Below, piece by piece: positions 6,723-8,501 of a stretch of 8,501 bases of DNA (positions are counted from its first letter, which is position 1; every line of letters begins with the position of its first letter). Made by a program: the position numbers and the translations under genes. The stretch spans positions 1-8,501 of the forward strand of contig JANYIP010000116.1 in the NCBI GenBank assembly GCA_025361995.1. Direction: 5' to 3'. The notes below the pieces were generated by a model. It saw only the letters and a list, made by a program, of their open reading frames with translations. It was not told the DNA's origin and ran no database searches. Source of the DNA: Streptomycetales bacterium (GTDB taxonomy: Bacteria > Actinomycetota > Actinomycetes > Prado026).

Positions 6723-6754
6723 GAGACCTCACCTACTCGCTCGAGGAGAACGAC

Positions 6755-7408
6755 ATGAAGGTCTTGCTGTACGGAGCGACCGGAAGCATCGGGTCGCGGA
6801 TCGCCACCGAGCTGCTCTCCCGCGGCCATGACGTCACTGCTGCTGTGCGGAGCCCTGAGCGGGGAGCCGGCCTCGACGTCCGGCTGTCCACCGTTGTCTC
6901 CGACGTGACTGACGCGAGCTCGGTCGCCTCGGCGGCCGCCGGCCACGACGCGGTCATCAGCGCTGTCGGGGCGCCGCTCGACGGTTCCGGGTCGCCGACC
7001 TTCCTGACCGACAGCATCCATGCGCTGAGCGACGGGCTGGCCTCGGCCGGAGTTCGCCGGCTGCTCCTCGTGGGTGGCGCCGGGAGCCTGCAGGTCGCAC
7101 CCGGCCTCGACCTGGTCGACACCCCGGAGTTCCCGGAGCTGTGGAAGGCGGGCGCCCTGGCTCACCGCGAGGTGCTCCGCGCGCTACGTAGCGGGGTCGT
7201 CGGGACCGAGCTGGACTGGACCTATTTCTCGCCTGCTGCGCTCATCCAACCTGGCGTACGGACCGGGGTGTTCCGGGTCGGCGGCGACGAGCTGCTCACC
7301 GACGACGCCGGCAACAGCAGGATCTCCGGCGAGGATTTCGCGATCGCGGTCGCGGACGCCGTCGAGAGCGGCCAGCCGTCGCGCGGCCGGGTGACCGTCG
7401 CGTACTGA
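6755..7408 (+). CDS. NAD(P)-binding NmrA/SDR-like oxidoreductase or epimerase-like protein
   Basis: The 217-residue protein is an atypical short-chain dehydrogenase of the NAD(P)H-binding (NmrA/YwnB-like) group. The Rossmann start is MKVLLYGATGSIGSRIA, with the dinucleotide loop GATGSIG at 7-13, then an Arg (AVRSPER) after the second strand that often favours NADP(H). A VVSDVTDASSVASAA segment follows, then AVISAVGAP and RRLLLVGGAG. A WTYFSPAALIQPGVRTG segment near 152-168 is typical of the family, as is the late ISGEDFAIAVADAVE helix. No standard Ser-Tyr-Lys catalytic triad is evident, so it may act as a quinone or other reductase, or as a redox sensor; the substrate is unknown. The ATG at 6755 has GAGGAGA (6743-6749) 5 nt upstream. 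It is divergent from the HxlR regulator, which is the usual setting for its likely regulated target. Its last codon and stop lie in the first copy of a 16-bp tandem repeat. Confidence 0.9.
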   Translation: MKVLLYGATGSIGSRIATELLSRGHDVTAAVRSPERGAGLDVRLSTVVSDVTDASSVASAAAGHDAVISAVGAPLDGSGSPTFLTDSIHALSDGLASAGVRRLLLVGGAGSLQVAPGLDLVDTPEFPELWKAGALAHREVLRALRSGVVGTELDWTYFSPAALIQPGVRTGVFRVGGDELLTDDAGNSRISGEDFAIAVADAVESGQPSRGRVTVAY

Positions 7409-7433
7409 GGTTGGCTAGTACTGAGGTCGGCTA
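7402..7433 (+). repeat. 16-bp tandem duplication spanning the stop codon of the NAD(P)-binding gene
   Basis: GTACTGAGGTTGGCTA (7402-7417) is followed directly by GTACTGAGGTCGGCTA (7418-7433), with one mismatch. The first copy contains the final Tyr codon and the TGA stop. The second copy is noncoding and in another phase. It looks like a local duplication by replication slippage. Confidence 0.8.
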
Positions 7434-7447
7434 GCTGCCGGACAGTC

Positions 7448-7489
7448 GACGGCACCGACGGTGATGGGGGCTTCGCCGTCGGTGCCGTC
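7448..7489 (+). terminator. Strong hairpin downstream of the NAD(P)-binding gene, probable terminator
   Basis: A perfect 14-bp stem runs 7448-7461 (GACGGCACCGACGG) with 7476-7489, closing a 14-nt loop, about 40 nt after the stop at 7408. No T-run follows, which is common for terminators in high-GC actinomycetes. The hairpin is symmetric, so it could also stop leftward transcription. Confidence 0.65.
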
Positions 7490-7593
7490 ATGCTCGCGCG
7501 GGTCGCAGAACCTGCTTGAGCGGTACTGAATGTCCGGTCGGGACACAAGAAAGACGGTACGTCGAGCAAGGTCAACGCCAGGCAAACGCTGCC

Positions 7594-7638
7594 GTGCCCG
7601 TACTTCTTACGGTTGTGGGCACTCGATCAGCCCGATCG
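7594..7638 (-). terminator. Two small adjacent hairpins downstream of the conserved hypothetical gene, possible terminator
   Basis: CGATC (7624-7628) pairs with GATCG (7634-7638) over a 5-nt loop. CCGTA (7598-7602) pairs with TACGG (7608-7612) over a 5-nt loop and can be extended by GTGC/GCAC (7594-7597, 7619-7622) across a bulge. They begin about 16 nt past the stop of the minus-strand gene. The stems are short and there is no clear T-run, so this is a weak call. The rest of 7490-7653 shows no gene or other feature I can support. Confidence 0.3.
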
Positions 7639-7653
7639 TCAGGGCTGCGGCCG

Positions 7654-8238
7654 TCAGGCGTCAAGCAGGTCCAGGTAGCCCTCGCTGGCTCGCCACAGCG
7701 CATCCGCGGTCGGCCCGAGCTTGGTCGGTGTCCACTGCCGGTCGTTGTACGCCGTGGCGGCTGCGCGCAGCGACTGCAGGCTGATGGCGCGCTCGTCTGC
7801 GAGGCGCGCGGCAAGCTCGTCCAGGCTAGGCTCGGACAGGCCGGCGGCATGGCCTCGGCCTTCCCGCAGCGCCGTCAGTGCGGCTTCGTCGATGCCGGTC
7901 TCGATGGCCCAGACCAGGAGCGGGCGAACGATCCGGTGGTTCCACACCGGGGCGTGCGCCGACCGCCACAGCACAGAGATCGGGTTCCTCGCCAACCGCG
8001 TCATGCCCAGCCAGTGCTCGGCTGCGGGTGGGCGGGTGAGCCAGGCGACGTCGGCGGCCGGGAGGTCCAGCGACAGTGCGGCCTCCACGGCCTCTAGCTC
8101 AGCCGGAGTCCCCAGGATGGCAGCGAAGGCCCACAGCTGCGTCACGCGTACCGGGCCGGTGGTCCTCGGCAGCTCGGCCAGCCGGGCGCACTCGCTTGCC
8201 GCGAGCTCCACGTGATGCACAGCCCGGGTCCAGTTCAC
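7654..8238 (-). CDS. Conserved actinobacterial hypothetical protein
   Basis: The 194-residue protein has no signal peptide or membrane helix and looks soluble and mostly helical. I recall similar proteins in other actinomycetes (possibly the DUF7711 group), but I know of no function. It starts VNWTRAVHHVE. The conserved-looking parts are RVTQLWAFAAILG (about 31-43), LWRSAHAPVWNHRIVRP (90-106), rich in Trp and His, and a C-terminal ADALWRASEGYLDLLDA (178-194). The GTG at 8238 is chosen because AGGA lies 7 nt upstream and the WTRAVHHVE start fits the remembered homologues. A longer reading from a TTG at 8331 would overlap the divergent VOC gene and add 31 low-complexity residues. The 82-bp spacer to that gene probably holds both promoters, but I see no clear -10 or -35. 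No metabolic role can be assigned. Confidence 0.75.
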   Translation of the reverse strand: MNWTRAVHHVELAASECARLAELPRTTGPVRVTQLWAFAAILGTPAELEAVEAALSLDLPAADVAWLTRPPAAEHWLGMTRLARNPISVLWRSAHAPVWNHRIVRPLLVWAIETGIDEAALTALREGRGHAAGLSEPSLDELAARLADERAISLQSLRAAATAYNDRQWTPTKLGPTADALWRASEGYLDLLDA

Positions 8239-8320
8239 GCTGTCATCCTGGCGTATCGCGGCGATGGGCCGCGGCGGTACCTTGAGTCCCTGCTCAGGTC
8301 GGCGCGACGACGGAGGCACC

Positions 8321-8501
8321 GTGGAGGTCAAGGAACTCGGGCACCTGGTGCTCTACGTGCACGATCTGGGGACGTCGGTGCGCTTCTACCGCGACGTGCT
8401 CGGCTGGCGTCCCATCTTGGGCGGTGACGACAACCCGGTGTCCTTCCCGGCCGCGGCCTTCTCGGCGCCGTCCAACCGCACGCACCACGAGTTGCTGCTG
8501 A
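8321..8501 (+). CDS. VOC (glyoxalase/bleomycin resistance/dioxygenase) family protein, 5' part
   Basis: Only the first 60 codons are present; the gene runs off the right edge. It starts with GTG at 8321, with GGAGG (8312-8316) 4 nt upstream. The first VOC beta-alpha-beta-beta unit is clear: LGHLVLYVHDLGTSVRFYRDVLGW (6-29). His8 sits where the first metal ligand is found, and HHELLL at 55-60 gives His56/Glu57 near the second ligand position. VOC proteins use a divalent metal for isomerisation, ring cleavage or conjugate chemistry, or simply bind ligands; the substrate is not predictable from this fragment. It diverges from the conserved hypothetical gene. Confidence 0.85.
   Translation, partial: MEVKELGHLVLYVHDLGTSVRFYRDVLGWRPILGGDDNPVSFPAAAFSAPSNRTHHELLL

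Noticed and set aside
6676..6732. Longer HxlR N-terminus starting at 6732
   Set aside because: The extra 19 residues do not match the family, and the region contains the TATAGAT box and operator-like repeats.
7516..8097. Plus-strand open frames beginning at 7516 and 7530
   Set aside because: The translations are Arg/Gly/Ala-rich without motifs, mostly antisense to the hypothetical gene, and lack convincing ribosome sites.
8281..8298. Imperfect inverted repeat CTTGAG...CTCAGG between the divergent genes at the right end
   Set aside because: It has only six pairs, one of them G-T, and no clear promoter around it. It is too weak to call an operator.
8239..8331. Longer N-terminus of the conserved hypothetical protein from a TTG at 8331
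   Set aside because: It would overlap the divergent VOC gene start. The GTG at 8238 has a good AGGA site.

Overview
The window is about 70% G+C, and its third codon positions are almost all G or C. Protein families, GTG starts, a likely leaderless mRNA and an AccA3-type carboxylase point to a high-GC actinomycete. The genus cannot be fixed from this sequence. I see no tRNA, rRNA, CRISPR array, insertion sequence or phage gene, so it reads as ordinary chromosome.

Layout. Positions 1-6675 hold five genes, all on the minus strand. In transcription order they are: an HxlR-family redox-type regulator (6675-6277); a PLP enzyme of the sphingosine-1-phosphate-lyase type (6220-4796); an FGGY-family carbohydrate kinase of unknown substrate (4776-3220); a biotin carboxylase/biotin carrier fusion of the AccA3 type (3122-1353); and a secreted or membrane-anchored protein with a cysteine motif and a Gly-rich tail (1350 to beyond base 1). 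The lyase and kinase are 19 nt apart. The carboxylase and membrane protein are 2 nt apart. A 97-nt gap with a plausible TACAAT box separates the two pairs. On the plus strand, an NAD(P)-binding NmrA/SDR-like protein (6755-7408) diverges from the regulator. A 245-bp gap with a 14-bp perfect hairpin follows. A conserved hypothetical gene (8238-7654, minus) diverges from a VOC/glyoxalase-family gene cut by the right edge (8321-8501, plus).

How the genes may work together. The HxlR regulator and the NAD(P)-binding protein are a classic divergent regulator/target pair, and their 79-bp spacer holds repeated GGTAACC/GGTTACC motifs. The regulator is also 56 bp upstream of the lyase-kinase pair, so it could control both sides. 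The lyase-like enzyme keeps the PLP lysine and a second lysine six residues later, which in characterised S1P lyases contacts the substrate phosphate. A kinase in the same probable operon raises the idea that it makes the phosphorylated substrate; that is inference only. The carboxylase supplies carboxy-biotin to a carboxyltransferase that is not in this window.

The strongest leads are the lyase-kinase pair, the leaderless promoter and operator-like repeats of the HxlR gene, the coupling of the membrane protein to the carboxylase, and a 16-bp tandem duplication at the 3' end of the NAD(P)-binding gene.
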